A stretch of 64,000 nt of DNA from Silurus meridionalis (GCF_014805685.1 NC_060896.1:21234277-21298276); one strand, 5' to 3'. Counted from the first letter of the stretch, positions 21,791-34,950 are shown. The notes: generated by a model from the letters alone, not told the origin. Made by a program: numbers and translations.

Positions 21791-23389
21791 TGCCCTCCAC
21801 AATTATTGGCACCCCTGTTTAAGATGTGGTCGTGGACTTCTAAAAATTCTCCTTTTTTTAAAACAACATAGAACCCAAATGCAAAAAGAGAAAATCCAAC
21901 CTTTCATTTAAGTACATAACTTTGGTGGTAAAAAAAATCATACATTTAGAAAAAAAAAACTTGAAATCATGTGTCCCACAATTATTGGCCCCCTTAACAA
22001 TTCCTCTGAAAAATTTAATTGTTTTTTTTTTTATATATTTTTCTGTAGTTGCTAAGGTTGGTCAGGGTATCTAGGGACTTTTAATTAGTAATTCATGATT
22101 TCCTGTTTCCTGGGGTATAAATATGACGTGACACAGAGGCCTAATTCTCTTACCCATTTGTCAACATGGCAAAGACAAGAGAACACACCATTCAAGTAAG
22201 GCAGATGTGTCGACCTTCATAAGTCAGGCAATGGCTACAAGAAAATAGCCACTCGCCTTAACTTGCCGGTATCTACAGTCAGAGGAATCATTAAGAAGTT
22301 TAAAACAACTGGAACAGTGACAAACAAGGCTGGAAGAGGTCCCAAGTTTATCTTGCCACAACGCACAGTGAGGAGGATGGTAAGAGAAGTAAAAAAATTT
22401 CCCAAGCTCACCGTCACAGAATTGCATCAAAGAGTGGCATCTTGGGGTCACAGAGTCTCCAAAACAACCATCAGACGCCTCTACATGCCAACAAGCTGTT
22501 TGGGAGGCATGCAAGAAAAAGCCTTTTCTCACTAACACTCACAAACGTAAACGCCTGGAGTTTGCTAAGCGGTACTGGGACTTCAACTGGGATCGTGTGC
22601 TTTGGTCAGATGAGACTAAGATTGAGCTTTTTGGCAACAAACACTCTAAGTGGGTCTGGCGTAAAACAAAAGATGAGTATGCCGAAAAGCACCTCATGCC
22701 CACCGTGAAGTATGGTGGAGGATCTGTGATGCTGTGGGCCTGTTTCTCTTCCAAAGGCCCTGGGAACCTTGTTAGGGTGCATGGCATTATGAACGCTTTG
22801 AAGTACCAGGATATTTTAAATAAAAACCTGATGGCCTCTGCCAGAAAGCTGAAGATGGGTCGTCATTGGGTCTTTCAGCAGGATAATGATCCAAAACATG
22901 TGGCAAAATCTACACAAAAGTGGTTCAGCAGTCACAAACTCAAGGTCCTCCCATGGCCATCTCAGTCCCCAGACCTCAACCCAATCGAAAACCTGTGGGG
23001 CGAGCTAAAGAGAAGAGTGCATAAGAGAGGACCCAGGACACTGGATGATCTAGAAAGATTGTGCAAAGAAGAATGGTCAAAATCCTCTCTCTGTGTTCTC
23101 CAATCTTGTGAAATGTTATAGGAGGAGATTAAGTGCTGTCTTGTTGGCAAAAGGAGGTTGTACAAAGTATTAACATCAGGGGTGCCAATAATTGTGGCAC
23201 ACATGATTTCAAGTTTTTTTTTTTTTTCTAAATGTGTGATTTTTTTACCACCAAAGTAATGTACTTAAATAAAAGGTTGGATTTTTCTCTTTTTTTGCAT
23301 TTGGGTTCTATGTTGTTTTAAAAAAAAGGAGAATTTTTTGAAGTCCACGACCACATCTTAAACAGGGGTGCCAATAATTGTGGAGGGCA

Positions 23390-23392
<3 letters not shown>
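21788..23392 (+). mobile_element. Tc1-like transposon, full length (family C)
   Basis: The left end cagtgccctccacaattatt starts at 21788 and its inverted copy ends at 23392. The terminal repeats are about 190-200 bp and carry the ccaataattgtggagggcac core at the tip and a second internal copy (near 21975 and 23180). The length of about 1605 bp is typical. TA microsatellite lies on both sides, so the element apparently inserted within a TA array. Confidence 0.92.
22166..23175 (+). pseudogene. Tc1-like transposase (DD34E), frameshifted
   Basis: It begins at the ATG at 22166 (MAKTREHTIQVR). A frame change near 22205 leads to GYKKIATRLNLPVSTVRGII, the first helix-turn-helix, and on through the second DNA-binding subdomain (22263-22480). 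Another shift follows around 22485-22540. From 22597 a long open stretch holds the catalytic core: [11 protein letters not shown] (first Asp), TVKYGGGSVMLWACF, FQQDNDPKH (second Asp) and NPIENLWGELKRR (Glu). All three catalytic residues and the nearly complete domain order are present. It is the best-preserved transposase in the window, but several indels stop it from encoding one protein. Confidence 0.92.

Positions 23393-23394
<2 letters not shown>

Positions 23395-23453
<59 letters not shown>
23395..23453. repeat. (TA)n microsatellite, right part of a split array
   Basis: TA run directly after the right terminus of the family C element; see the left part at 21725-21787. Confidence 0.95.
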
Positions 23454-23455
<2 letters not shown>

Positions 23456-23861
23456 GTCAGTATATCTGATGAATGACAAGCTTCATAATAACTAATAATT
23501 AAGTGGTCTAGATGTTAACAGTAACAATTAAAAAAAAGTGTAAATAAATTATAAACTGTCAAAAAGAAAAAGAAAATAAAATAAATTATAATTGTCTTTA
23601 TTAGTCTTAATATAAAAAAATGCTACAAACAAACCCACTTCTCGACTGTTTTGTTGAACAGAGTTGAGCAGACAAAGTCTCTTTACATGGCGTCAAAGGA
23701 AATAGCTTGGGCAAGCATTGTAAAGTTGCTCAAAATGTGACCATATCATAAGGATGAAAAGAAAGTAAATTACTTTTAAAGATTTTATCGGTGAGTTAAA
23801 CCAACAAACATTTTTTTTCTTGTGCTGTCAATATAATTCATGGCTCAGGATATTTCTAGAG

Positions 23862-24022
23862 CTGGGGTGCCCAATACTTCGATCGCAATCTACCAGTCGA
23901 TCCCAAAGGTTATGTGGGAAGATCGCATGATATTAAAAAATAGACAGTTATTTATGCATTTTTATGCATTTTGACTAGGTCATTTTATAAGTAGCTCGCA
24001 TGCTGAAAGTGTGTGCACCCCT
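23862..24022. mobile_element. hAT-like MITE
   Basis: About 160 bp with short inverted ends (tggggtgc on the left, gcacccctg on the right). An internal cgatcgcaatctaccagtcg phrase is typical of a widespread fish hAT-derived repeat. The flanks tctagagc and tcttgaga could be a decayed 8-bp target duplication. No coding capacity. Confidence 0.5.
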
Positions 24023-24029
24023 GGTCTTG

Positions 24030-25670
24030 AGATATTGTGAGATATGTTCCTTTTTTCTAAGGTAATATAATATTTGTAAATAAAATTAAATAAACCAATA
24101 GTATTGTTTAGATTCACACTACAACAGTGTGACTGGCGAATAAAACAAAGACTGTTAAAACCAGTTCATTTAGTAAACATGTGGACAAGGCCTCCAGGCT
24201 GCTATTTCAGTCATGCAAGTCCAGCTCCTCTCTACATGAATGGGTAATGACTGAGACTGTGTACAAAGGCAAATAAGCATCAGATATTAAATCAGCAAAC
24301 ATTTCTGATGATAACATGCACAAGCACTATATACATGGCACATTTTCAACCAGTATGGTGACAAGGGAATATTGGTTGATGTTTGATGATGCAATTGACT
24401 ATTTTTAATGGAGCAGGATTACTTTTTAAAAAGTGATTAAACAGGGTACTTACCCATCCATATTTGTCTGTTGAGTGCACTATAATCATGTAGAATCAAA
24501 ATATCATTAATTCACATAAACAGAGGACAAAATATTTATAATTGTGTCTGCCCTCATTTATTTGTATTCACAGTGCTAAACAGTGAACTTCATTAGTCTA
24601 TCAGTACAAAAATGTGCACACTTAAAAAAATTTTAATAGATTCTCATATTTTTTAAAGAAAAATAGTAACTTCATTTATTTATTTTCCTCTAAAAAAACC
24701 CTTATTTGATTATTTAGTTTATAACATATGTTGACATAGAGCCAAATATGTATATCAGAAAGTCACATCTACTAATATTTACCAAAGGACTTATTTATAA
24801 ATAACACACTGCTCAGTTTCAGTTCAAGATGACTGCCAGAAAGTGCAGTCTAACATAAACAATAAAAAAAAAAACTTAGTGCATGTAGGGTCCTAATGCA
24901 CTGTGAAAATACCCTGTACACATGCATTTTTTAATGATAATCAAAATGTCTAGTAGCATGCAATGCAGTGATTAGTTCATATAATGTTTGTGTGTGTGTG
25001 TGTGTGTGTGTTCCAATAATTTTACAAATGTTCATTTTTGCCATTTTGATTTTTACTATTCTAAGCCACCATTGTGTACTTAACAGGTTTGTAAACAAGA
25101 AAACAAAAACAGGATCACACTGAAGAAGTTCCAGAAACCTATTTATGATGATTTATTTAATGGGCATACGTTTGGAGGCGGACAAGAAAGCACCTGTAGT
25201 AATGCTATACTAATGCAAGTTCATAAAATATTAAAAAATACGTGTTAACATATTGACAAAAGATTTGCGTGTGATTCTAAATGACTATAAATGAATGAAT
25301 CTTTTTAAATACATTTTTCACTCTTACAGTATAGATGAGGTGAGCATCCACAAAAACTGGAGTTTGGCAAATCAGGTGTGAGGGATAAATGCTATGAAAT
25401 ATAAATTCTGTGGCTTTTGAGAAGAAGACCACCTATAAAAAATAAAGAAGAAACATGACAGAGAAAATGCGGAAATTGTTAATAAATGATATTTACTATT
25501 AGTTCCCTTTAGTATATAACACTGATTTTAAATGTTAATACTGTACAAAATAACATCAGCTAAATGCATACAAATATCAATTTCATCATTGTTGACAAAG
25601 GAACAGTGACCCAGGACCCAGCCACTCAAAGTATGTTCTAATGCTATAAAGGGATTTGAAAAGAAATGGC
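24030..25670. other. No gene seen; GT microsatellite at 24987-25011
   Basis: AT-rich DNA with no recognised gene. A short GT repeat is the only distinct feature. Confidence 0.45.
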
Positions 25671-25677
25671 TGAACTA

Positions 25678-26010
25678 GTCAAGTTAAGTCAAGTCAAGTA
25701 AAGTCAAGTCAAGTTAAGTCAATAATCTTTTATTGTCATTTCAACCATATATAACTGACACAGTACACAGTGAAATGAGACAACGTTCCTTCAGAACCCT
25801 GGTGCTACATAAAAGAACATAAAGCTACATAACAGAAAACACAGAGCTAAGGACTAAGTAAGTTGTCCTCGCCACAGAAAGTGCATCGTGTGCAGCCTGG
25901 TGCAAACAGTGCAAGACAAGACAGTGTAGGACTAATACGCAAAACACTAGCGCCGCCAGTAAACCCACTGTGTATTATACAGTGCAGTGTGCAAAAGAGG
26001 GACATTAGGA
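25678..26010 (-). mobile_element. LINE 3' end with pentamer tail
   Basis: A run of AAGTC/AAGTT/AAGTA pentamers (25678-25723) is followed by ttattgtcatttcaaccata and a segment I recognise as a common fish LINE 3' untranslated region. With the tail on the left, the element is on the minus strand. No coding part is left. The clade (L2 or Rex1/CR1-like) is uncertain. Confidence 0.65.
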
Positions 26011-26019
26011 CACTAATTG

Positions 26020-27870
26020 AGTTGAGATTATATTCTTTGGTGTTTATTAAGTGCATTAAGTGCATTTTTCTACATTTAAGCAGTTCACTTTAAACAAAAC
26101 AATAAATTGTTTAAATTATAAATACTTTTCTAACACCAAACAGTGTACATGATATAAAGTTATAAAGTTGTACATTATATAGTACTTTTTTAATTCAGAG
26201 CAAATACATATACATGGGTCTTATGTAATTAATCTGGAGTGTACCCTTTTTTTTTTACTTGTCAAATTTGTCTCTGGTTAAAACACATTTTAAATATCAC
26301 AATAAAATTAATAATTGTAAATTTTATTTCCTCCAACATATAGAAAGGGACCAGTAGACCTTTTTAAGGAGATGAGTGTTTAACAATGGTTGTTATTTTG
26401 AAACAAGACATATTAACAGCTAAGTAGAGAAAGGAATAACAGAGCAAATACTGTAGCTGAATATTTAAGAGATATGAGATATCTGTAAGTTATGAAGTTA
26501 ATGCTTAATATAGAAGTGGGGTAATGTCTGTCTACGCATTGTCTATCATATGTACAACTGTGTAATTAACAAAATGTTTTTAGTCAGAACTACAAAAGAC
26601 ACATTTAGGGTAAACATTTGTAAACTCAAAATGTAAACCTTCAAAATGTTCAAATGTTCAAATGTAAATATATGTAATATAAATGTATAAAAACAAGGCT
26701 TTAACAGTAAAAGAAAACTTCTTATTAAACTTTGATAAATGTGATTTAGAAACATAATGTTGAGTTTCTACTAACAGTTAAAAAAAACTGTTATTCTACC
26801 AATAAATAATATCATCTATGATAAATAAATATCAATGTTCAAATTTATTATAAACCCAATGTTAGAATTAGTACAGCGTCCCTGTCATAAATATTTCAGA
26901 TATTCTGATATCTGCCTATCCATTCCTCATGTGCAAAAACATCAAATTTACCAATAATTCTTGGTTTTCACTGTTATTATTTTAAAATTCCATTTAAATA
27001 TTTATATATAGCCACTTAGGGACATTCTAGGACAGAAGGTTCCAGAAGAAAGCTTCAATTTACTTGTTTGCTAGTAATAATTGTATTTCCAGAAAGTCTA
27101 ATGATCACAAAGCTGCAATTTTGCTGACTACAGGAATTTATTTATTCTGGTAATGGTATTTTTTTTATTTTTATTTTTTATTTAGTCCAGTCTTATTATC
27201 AATAATTGAGAATGGGAATACTTTATCAGTCTTGAAGTACATTTTGCCCAGTGTTTCTCATTTGCAATAGGGCATATTTAAAAAAATGTAGAGATTATGT
27301 ACCACAGTGTCTCATTGTGAATGTGAAAATTCTAACCACCATCGGTGTAAGGCATGCTTAAAGTTGATTGCCTAGTTACAAAAACCATAGGACACATATT
27401 CTTAAAGTACTTTTGGTGAGATTTAGATTGTGATTTTTCGTTAGTGTTGTTTTGAAGCAGCATTTGAATAGGCAGAAGTTTGTGACTAGTGTAGACTCAC
27501 TAATGTTGATTGTTGCAATTCAGCCTTTCGTGGAGGCATCCATTACCTTCAAGGGTGTATCAACATTTGAGACTGAATCTCCAAGCCTGTCTTCTCCTAA
27601 CCAAAATCTTTCATTCTGTACCCACTGGACCAGTCAGCAGAGACAGACCAGATGGAAGCCTTACACTCTGTTCACTGCCTTTCCTACAACCAGTGTAGCA
27701 TTGCAAATAATCCATTAAGCAAAGTGTTGTTCTTTATTGCAGTGTCCTCAGAGAAACTATCTTGTGTTCCTTTAGACCCAAAAGCAAAGATGGTGGCCAT
27801 TACTGCAGGTTGTATGATATTGTTTGGGTGTGAAATCCCATATTTTGTGTTTTGTTTGTATTACTATTAA
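26020..27870. other. No gene seen
   Basis: AT-rich DNA. Frames of 60-90 residues at 27452-27718 and nearby overlap in different frames and show no domain or codon evidence of being genes. Confidence 0.4.
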
Positions 27871-27878
27871 TTATATAC

Positions 27879-27880
<2 letters not shown>

Positions 27881-27920
<40 letters not shown>
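27881..27920. repeat. (AAT)n microsatellite
   Basis: About 13 AAT units. Confidence 0.95.
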
Positions 27921-27922
<2 letters not shown>

Positions 27923-28209
27923 TTCAGATGTATGGAAATAATGTTCATACTGTATTATGCTTTGTGTTTGGTCATATTTCATCTGTAAATGAATCAATTT
28001 CCCATGCTGCACTGATAAAGGAAAGCTCAGGTAACTCAGTTTGATTGCTTTCCTGCAATTGGAACTGAGCACATTTGAAAATTAGGCTAAGGCAAAAGGA
28101 AAGCTTAGGGGTCTGCAGCAAAATGAAGCAATTGTTAACACAGTCTGTATAAGTCTTTCTACAATATTAGTTGCTGCAAATAGAAGGCTATTCAGTTCAA
28201 TCTTATCAA

Positions 28210-28760
28210 AATACCCAAGGTCTCCAGGGAGAAGATCCAAAGCCTGGTTGCATGGTACTCCACAGACAACCTCACCCCGCAACTCCAAGAACAACAAAAA
28301 AGGTCATTGTGGACTTCTGAATACCTTAAAACAGACACTACCCAATCTACAGCAATATCACTGAAGGAAAGTATGTCTCTAGCTTCCTGTTTCTGGATGT
28401 CTAAGGAAAACTATAACACCATTCAGAATAGGAAGGAGCAGCATCTTTACTTCCCTCAGCAGACTGGGGAAAGCAGTCTGTCACCCCAGATATTACAAGT
28501 TTCTGTTACTGCTCCATTGATCTCACCCTGACTCAATCACAGTTTGATATGGCAGCTCCATGGTGCCTGAAAGAAAAAGATCTTTGAAGGTCTAAGCACA
28601 TCATTGTGCTCAACTTTCAGCCATTTAACATCTTTATAACAGTAGATCATGCAACATCATCAGGGGACTTCTTCTATCCACATCAGAACCACAGGATCAG
28701 GGCCAGCTTCTTCTCCACAACAATCACCTTGCTGAACTCTACAGTAAACAGTTAGAGCTC
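28210..28760 (+). pseudogene. CR1/Rex1-type LINE reverse-transcriptase fossil
   Basis: The plus strand, read with frame changes, keeps the C-terminal order of CR1/Rex1-like reverse transcriptases. It has NSKNNKKVIVDF (about 28280-28320), then QHLYFPQQTGESSLSPQILQ (28440-28500), then a region equivalent to the IESILT block. RASFFSTTITLLNS closes it at about 28700-28745. Several stops interrupt it, and the catalytic core and endonuclease are missing. The clade assignment is by motif resemblance only. Confidence 0.7.
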
Positions 28761-28904
28761 TTACTGCATGTAACCATACTTACATATTCCATATTGTAAA
28801 TCATGTATTATATCTACAGTATAAAATTGTGGATATATTGTCTAAATCTCTGGTGAACTAGCAATGTATACATCCATGTTTTTTTTTTTTCCTAGACAGT
28901 AAAT

Positions 28905-29080
28905 CAACCAATTCTCTGGGGGGTCACACAAGCCGGTGCATTGCTCATGCAAGCTCATTGCTGGTCCTAAGCCCAGATAAAATGGGAGGCATGCATTAGG
29001 AAAGGGTAGCCAGTGTAAATCCTGTGTCAAATCATTTGCAGACCAGTGAGCAGATGTGGTGACCCAGGAGTAGTTGAAGT
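28905..29080 (+). mobile_element. RTE-type LINE 3' tail fragment
   Basis: Contains gggtcacacaagccggtgca, taagcccagataaaatggga, a gggtagccagtgtaaatcct block and gcagatgtggtgacccagga. This order matches a familiar fish LINE 3' region, and its second half matches the body of the SINE at 55272-55505. No coding sequence. Confidence 0.6.
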
Positions 29081-29089
29081 ATAACATGA

Positions 29090-30018
29090 AGTATTATCCA
29101 TGGATAAGCTGGTAATATATACAATGTACATATTTCTTACATATATTTATGAATTGCACATAGTGCATTTTATACCTTTTCGATTTCTCCTGTTATAAGC
29201 GGATATTATAATATAACAGTTATAATAAGGTAAAACATCTCACTGCTACTGCACACATTCTATACCCATATTCGTGATATTCATGTACTTTATATATTGT
29301 TACATATTCAACATGTACATTGTTTATTTTCACAGTGCTACTATATTAAACGTCTGGTAGATGCTAAATTATATTTGGTTTCTAGGTACCTGTTCTGTGC
29401 AATGACAATTTACAGTGATGTTACATCTATCTATCTACTGTATCTATCCAGATTGATATGGTCTAAGCTTATTCAGTCAGACCTGGAGATTTTTTAGCTG
29501 AGCTGTGAGAAGAATTTTTTTCTAAATGTGGAAATACAAGCATGTTATAAAATGATGCAAAACTGTAACACTTGTTAGCTGTTTTACACCACTCAAGTTG
29601 GCCATCTGCATTAGACAGCTCCATGACTGCAGAATTATAGCAAAAGACGCATGCAGAATTAAATATTTTTTTTAGAGATACATTAAACATGCACAAATAA
29701 CAACACAAAGTAGCAATTAGCTGTTTTATGCTGCTTACGCTAAAACACAACTCTACACACAATAGGCTTTACTGTGCAAATATTCATGTGAGATCAATCA
29801 ATAGAATAAAATAGAATAGTGCATGCATTTAAAAGTCGAAAAGTAAAATACTAAACATTCAAACAGGATGCGTCTATGAAATGGTAGAATCTGAATAAAC
29901 AAAAGTGAACTGATCTGCCTGGTCATTACCTTAATCAATTTCACAGGCTGTCTGAGAAATAGCAGCTCTATCTCTCTCCCACTAATGTTAAATTAATTGA
30001 ACCACTAAGTCGCATTAC

Positions 30019-30050
<32 letters not shown>

Positions 30051-32005
30051 GGCAAATAAATTGAGTACAACAGTTTTGTAAAGGTTTTACAAAAGCATCT
30101 ATAATGAAGCTGTGAGTTGTAAAAATGTGATCTTTGTAGAACATATGTTTCCTCTAGTCTACCATCAGGCATGAAATGTGTCTGGTAAAATGATGTAAGC
30201 GGAGTAACTTGGGCTGCTAGGTGTTGTTCAGGGGAAGGTGGAGAATGGTGATTCTAGAGGTGAACCAAGCTGACCTAAAGCTGCATTGCATAGATCAATA
30301 AACAGGAGTACTGGTCTAAAGTTTTTGGTATAATAGTATCCACTTTTAGATAGAGTATAAAATTATTTTATCTGCATAGGAATAATGTACGGATGCTGAT
30401 TTGTCTTGTTTCCAAAATTCAAGATGTTTTATACATTTTCACATGCAGCATCAATAAGTAACATAGAGAGTTTTTTTTATATATATCTCAAAAAATCTCT
30501 CTTCGAAAATGTCTACATGTAAGCTTTGCTATTGATAGACACTTTGTGAGGGGTGACAGTATTCTCAGATTGAAATCATACAGTACAGCTTGGAGAAGCT
30601 GATGTTTTTCAGCTAGTGTGGGAGACAAGTGTCACTTCATAGACATCTTTTTTTATCAGAGTAGGGTTTCAGCATAGGATTCTTTATCAGATACCAATTT
30701 AGTTCTCTATTCAGCACAACATCCTGTTCTATATTACTGTATTGAGTAAAGCATTCTTAATATTACCTTCTGAAATGCCATTTATACTTAATTGTTTTAC
30801 TCAGTTTGTAAAGCTAGCATGAATGGTTGATATCATAGATACTTTAGAAGCCTTAAATTATACTTTACATTTATTATATATTTTCTGGTAAAACACCAAA
30901 TAGTTCCCCACCTAATGAATTTAAATAAGATTTTTTTAACAGTGTAATTTAAACTGAGACTTAAATACTAAATCTCACTATTGTCTAACTGTAACTAATG
31001 CGCTACAGCACAGTTGTATAGTAGCAGCCTACAATTTCAGCAAACCCTGGAGTCAGTTACTCTTCTGCATTTTTATTTTTGTGCAACAGAATAATAGCAG
31101 TTCTCGACTCTATTCAACCATGTGAGACAAGAGAGCTATGTTAAATGTCGATACTGCAAAAGTGTACCATATATGATTACTTTTCTCTGTGGGTATAAAG
31201 CACTTTTTGATAGTCAATGAGCCCTGTGCAAAAGGCAACTATTTGAAAGCTCTTCATGGTACATGAAATGTGTAGTGACGCCAGCAAGAGTTTAGTGCTC
31301 CATTTGCAACCAGTTACACTTCAATAAAAAAAAATATGAAAAGCTCTTTGAAAAATGTTAAATGAAAATTAGGTGCTTTACTTGCATTGGTACAAATGAT
31401 CCTAGACAGAACTCATGTCTGAAATTGAAAGTTTGCCTAATTGTGTCCCATTTGTTCACAGTGGGGGTCTGAAAGCATTAGTCAACCTATGTGCTCATGT
31501 TCCAATAAGTAACAACACTACAAAGTACTGTATATCTTAAAGATAGGTTAACTCAAAGACAAGTGTTGCTTCTAAAGATGAAATAGCTCTATTTACCACC
31601 TCTCTTTTTTTTGTAATTTATTCTTTTTTTTTATTTTTTCATTTCAGTTTTTTGTTAACTTTTTTCTTTAGTATATGTTTTATTCTACTGCCAAATTATT
31701 AGTAATTTTGTTAATTAACTGTATTAAATAATTTATTGCTTTTTGTTATTTAATTGAAATGTTTTGAATTGTCAGCTCATAATCACTCCTGTCATAACAT
31801 AAACAAGGTATTTTACACAAACAAAACACAATAAAACTATATAATTTACAACTAAAACTATAAAGCAAGGCACCGGATGAGCAATGACATCCCAGTATAA
31901 TGTAGGTAATGCATATCAAGTTGTTGGAAATCATTTGCCTTGTACCATTGAGGTTTGGGTTATAGGCTAATAAGCATTTCCAAACAGCCTGAGATGTATG
32001 TCAAA
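29090..32005. other. No gene seen; (CAA)n at 30021-30050
   Basis: Nearly 3 kb of AT-rich DNA with no supported gene. A CAA repeat is the only clear element. Confidence 0.45.
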
Positions 32006-32009
32006 TTAA

Positions 32010-32105
32010 TGTGTCTGTCCAGGGTGTCCCCTGCCTTGTGACCCAAGTTCTCTGGGATATGCTCCAGACCCTCACACAACCCTGTTTAGGAAATGGATAT
32101 ATGGT
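32010..32105 (+). repeat. SINE-like repeat, 3' fragment
   Basis: The text gtccagggtgtcccctgcct, gggatatgctccagaccctc and aggaaatggatatatgg matches the 3' half of a very common fish interspersed repeat; a longer copy lies at 38112-38385. Confidence 0.5.
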
Positions 32106-32539
32106 AACCTGAATCATAATTCATAATTTAATATGTAAACCACAAAAATGATGGAATGGGTTGTAGGTGTTCCTATGATGAGGTAAAAAAAAAAAAATAG
32201 TAAAAGTCTATGGCCAAGTCTAAGTAATTCACATTCCCAGTTGACGTATTTTTAAATATTTGACTGAATGGCTCATGAGAATAGGTGGCTCATCTCTGTT
32301 CTGATCCAACTCATTATATGTGATTGCATTTTTTTTTATTATTATTAAAAAATCTCTGAAAGTCCCTGACACATTGTACACTGCCAACCAACTTTTTATC
32401 AACCAAAAAGTAAATTCACTATAGACAATACACTTTAGACATTTTTTATTAAAGTATTATACACTTTTATTAAAGTAATATATTTTATAAATATATTATA
32501 TTAAAATAATAATTTTTATAAATGTTGTGTGTCTATTAC

Positions 32540-32783
32540 TGTCAGGGAGCACCCTGCTTCTTCTCATGTGCGCGCCCCGCCCGTCCGGAGCTCCTCGCCA
32601 TCATACTGATTCCACACACCTGTCCCTCGTTACACGCACACAGCACATAAGCACGTCACGCATCCCACTCCAGCGTCCGTTATTGTCTCAGTTGGACCCT
32701 GTGTGTTCGCTCTACGACAGTGTGTCTCATTAAACTTTGTTTGCTGGTGACTCGGCTTCCGCCTCGTTCACTCCCGCCTAATA
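32540..32783 (+). repeat. Candidate solo LTR
   Basis: A GC-rich island of about 245 bp in AT-rich surroundings, beginning tgtcagggagcaccctg. It contains cattaaac, a possible polyadenylation signal, followed by a GC-rich end. It is bracketed by attac at 32535-32539 and 32784-32788, fitting a 5-bp target duplication. The right end does not finish in CA, and no second LTR or internal region is present. Confidence 0.5.
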
Positions 32784-32789
32784 ATTACA

Positions 32790-34950
32790 TTGGAAATTAT
32801 TTGTATTTAATTGTAGGAGGCTGAAATATTGACCACTCTAATTATGCATTTGTTTTATACATTTGTCTTATAAATAAAAAATTTTCTATAAACTTTCACT
32901 TCTTTACCATCTAAATGTGTCTACTGTCATAGCACAATTAGAGGCCCAGTTAATAGAGCAATGAATACAAATAATTATTTTTGGTGAAGCACTTAATATT
33001 TGTTTAATTATCATTCCATTACATTACATTCTGTCTTTAGTGGTAACTGTCCTTTAAACAAGCTTTTAAAAATATTTTAACTGTCAGTGTATAGCATATA
33101 TTATTAAGGCAGAAAGGTATTTAGATTCTAAAAACCTTTTTTAGTAATTCCAAAAAAAAAAAGACAAAAAGCCAGACAAATTTCTGATTTTACTGGATGG
33201 AATTATGATCCAGAGTTAAAATGAGGGTTTTCTCAATTCTCCTGGTAGTAGAACTAAAGTTGGTAAAGTGGCATGAAAAAGCACTTCACTGGGCCAAAAT
33301 TTTGCAATGTTCACACATGTAACTAGATCATAATGACATTAACTGGATTATAAATATGACCAGTTTGATCTGAGTTTAAAAAAAAAAAAAAAAAAAGTTG
33401 GTATCCAACAGCTCCTACTGGTTTTGGCCTCCACATCCAAACACGTTTAACTGCTAATATTAAGGAGGTGAGTAAACTGACATTTCAAAGAAATCTGAAT
33501 CCTGTCCAAATGGAAACATAACCAAGTCTTAATTTGGGCTTGAATTAAGCAAGAAGCTCCTGTCATTATTAAGGATAATGCCCCACTTTGAATAGTTTAA
33601 TACTGATTAGCTGTAAATGGGCTTTATTATGGACTTTATTATTTAAATTATTTAATGCACTTAAGTACAACTTTAAAATTTTTAGGATGTGCCTATAAAT
33701 GGGCGTTTTACAATTCTCCTCTCCACCCCACTTCTGCCTTTCAGATTAGGTACATTCGTCGATCTTATTTAGCAATGCTGATCTTACTGGATTACACAGC
33801 ACTGTCATATGTGAGAGCACCATGCATCACTCAATGTCAGGGCTTGTGTTTTTTTTTTAATTTTTTTAATTTTTTAATTTTTTATTTTTTTTTATATATA
33901 TCTAAAATGATAATCAAAAACAAAAATAGAAAATGTTTTTTTGAGATGGATTTTTTTTTTTAAAGTAAGATCTGCAAAGACAGTTGAATAGAGAAAGAGT
34001 GAACCTTGTTTTCATCAGCTAACCAGAAGCAATTAGTCACTGTTGAAAGGTCAGAAAACGGGAACAAGAATACATGTGGAACTAAATGCATTGCCCAAAA
34101 TAAAAAAAATAGATTTCCAATGCATTCCGCTACTCATGCAAGTTTCAATTCAAGAGGTACAATATGCGTCAGAACGATCTGTTTAGACCAGAGTTGCATT
34201 TGCACAACTTTTCCTTTTAAGTTAGACACTTTATTTAGTCATCTGCATTTCTGTTAAACTCATCAGAATCTAATTTCAAAAGAGATATTAATACCCCCCT
34301 TTGAACACTCACCTCAAACATAGTCCAAGTTATCAAAATTATTCAGTCATTCTCTCTGCGTGCTTCACAACTCTGCACTTTCAATTTCGCCACTCATGCC
34401 TAGCCAATATAGCACCTTGCATGCTCACTGTTTGCTCTTACCATGACTAGGTTGGACTGATGAAGAAGTTATAACATGAAGCCTTTATAGAGGGTTGCAT
34501 TACTACGTACAAACCCATGTACAACACTGGCAGGCTTCTTGCATCTGAAAAAAGCTCAGCAAAAATGTCAAACTAAATTGTCTGTTAGAGATTGATTGTA
34601 TGTGCTTGTACATGAAGTATATACATATTAATAAAACTGTGGTGGCATGCTTTAAGTGTTTGAGGGGTCTAGTTTCCAGCTGTTGTCAGTCACCAAATTC
34701 CTCCAATACCCAGTGATCAAATGCTTCATATTACTAGTGATCAAATGCTTCATAAATGCCTCATCAGCAATGCCTTCTTGCTGACAAAAGTAAAACTCAA
34801 GTTGCAGTTAGGGGCTCTTTCAACTATTTTAGAAAAAACGACACCATGCCATTTTGTTGTAGGCACTCTTATGGACATATTACATATAAAATTTGTAAAA
34901 GCCTTACAGCATGGCGTATAACATCTACAGGATCAGGGGTAGCATTCCCA
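32790..34950. other. No gene seen
   Basis: AT-rich sequence with homopolymer runs (for example near 33365 and 33850-33890). No supported gene. Confidence 0.4.

Noticed and set aside
27452..27870. Three overlapping frames that might be an exon
   Set aside because: They lie in different frames over the same DNA, and none has recognisable domains or a consistent splice context.
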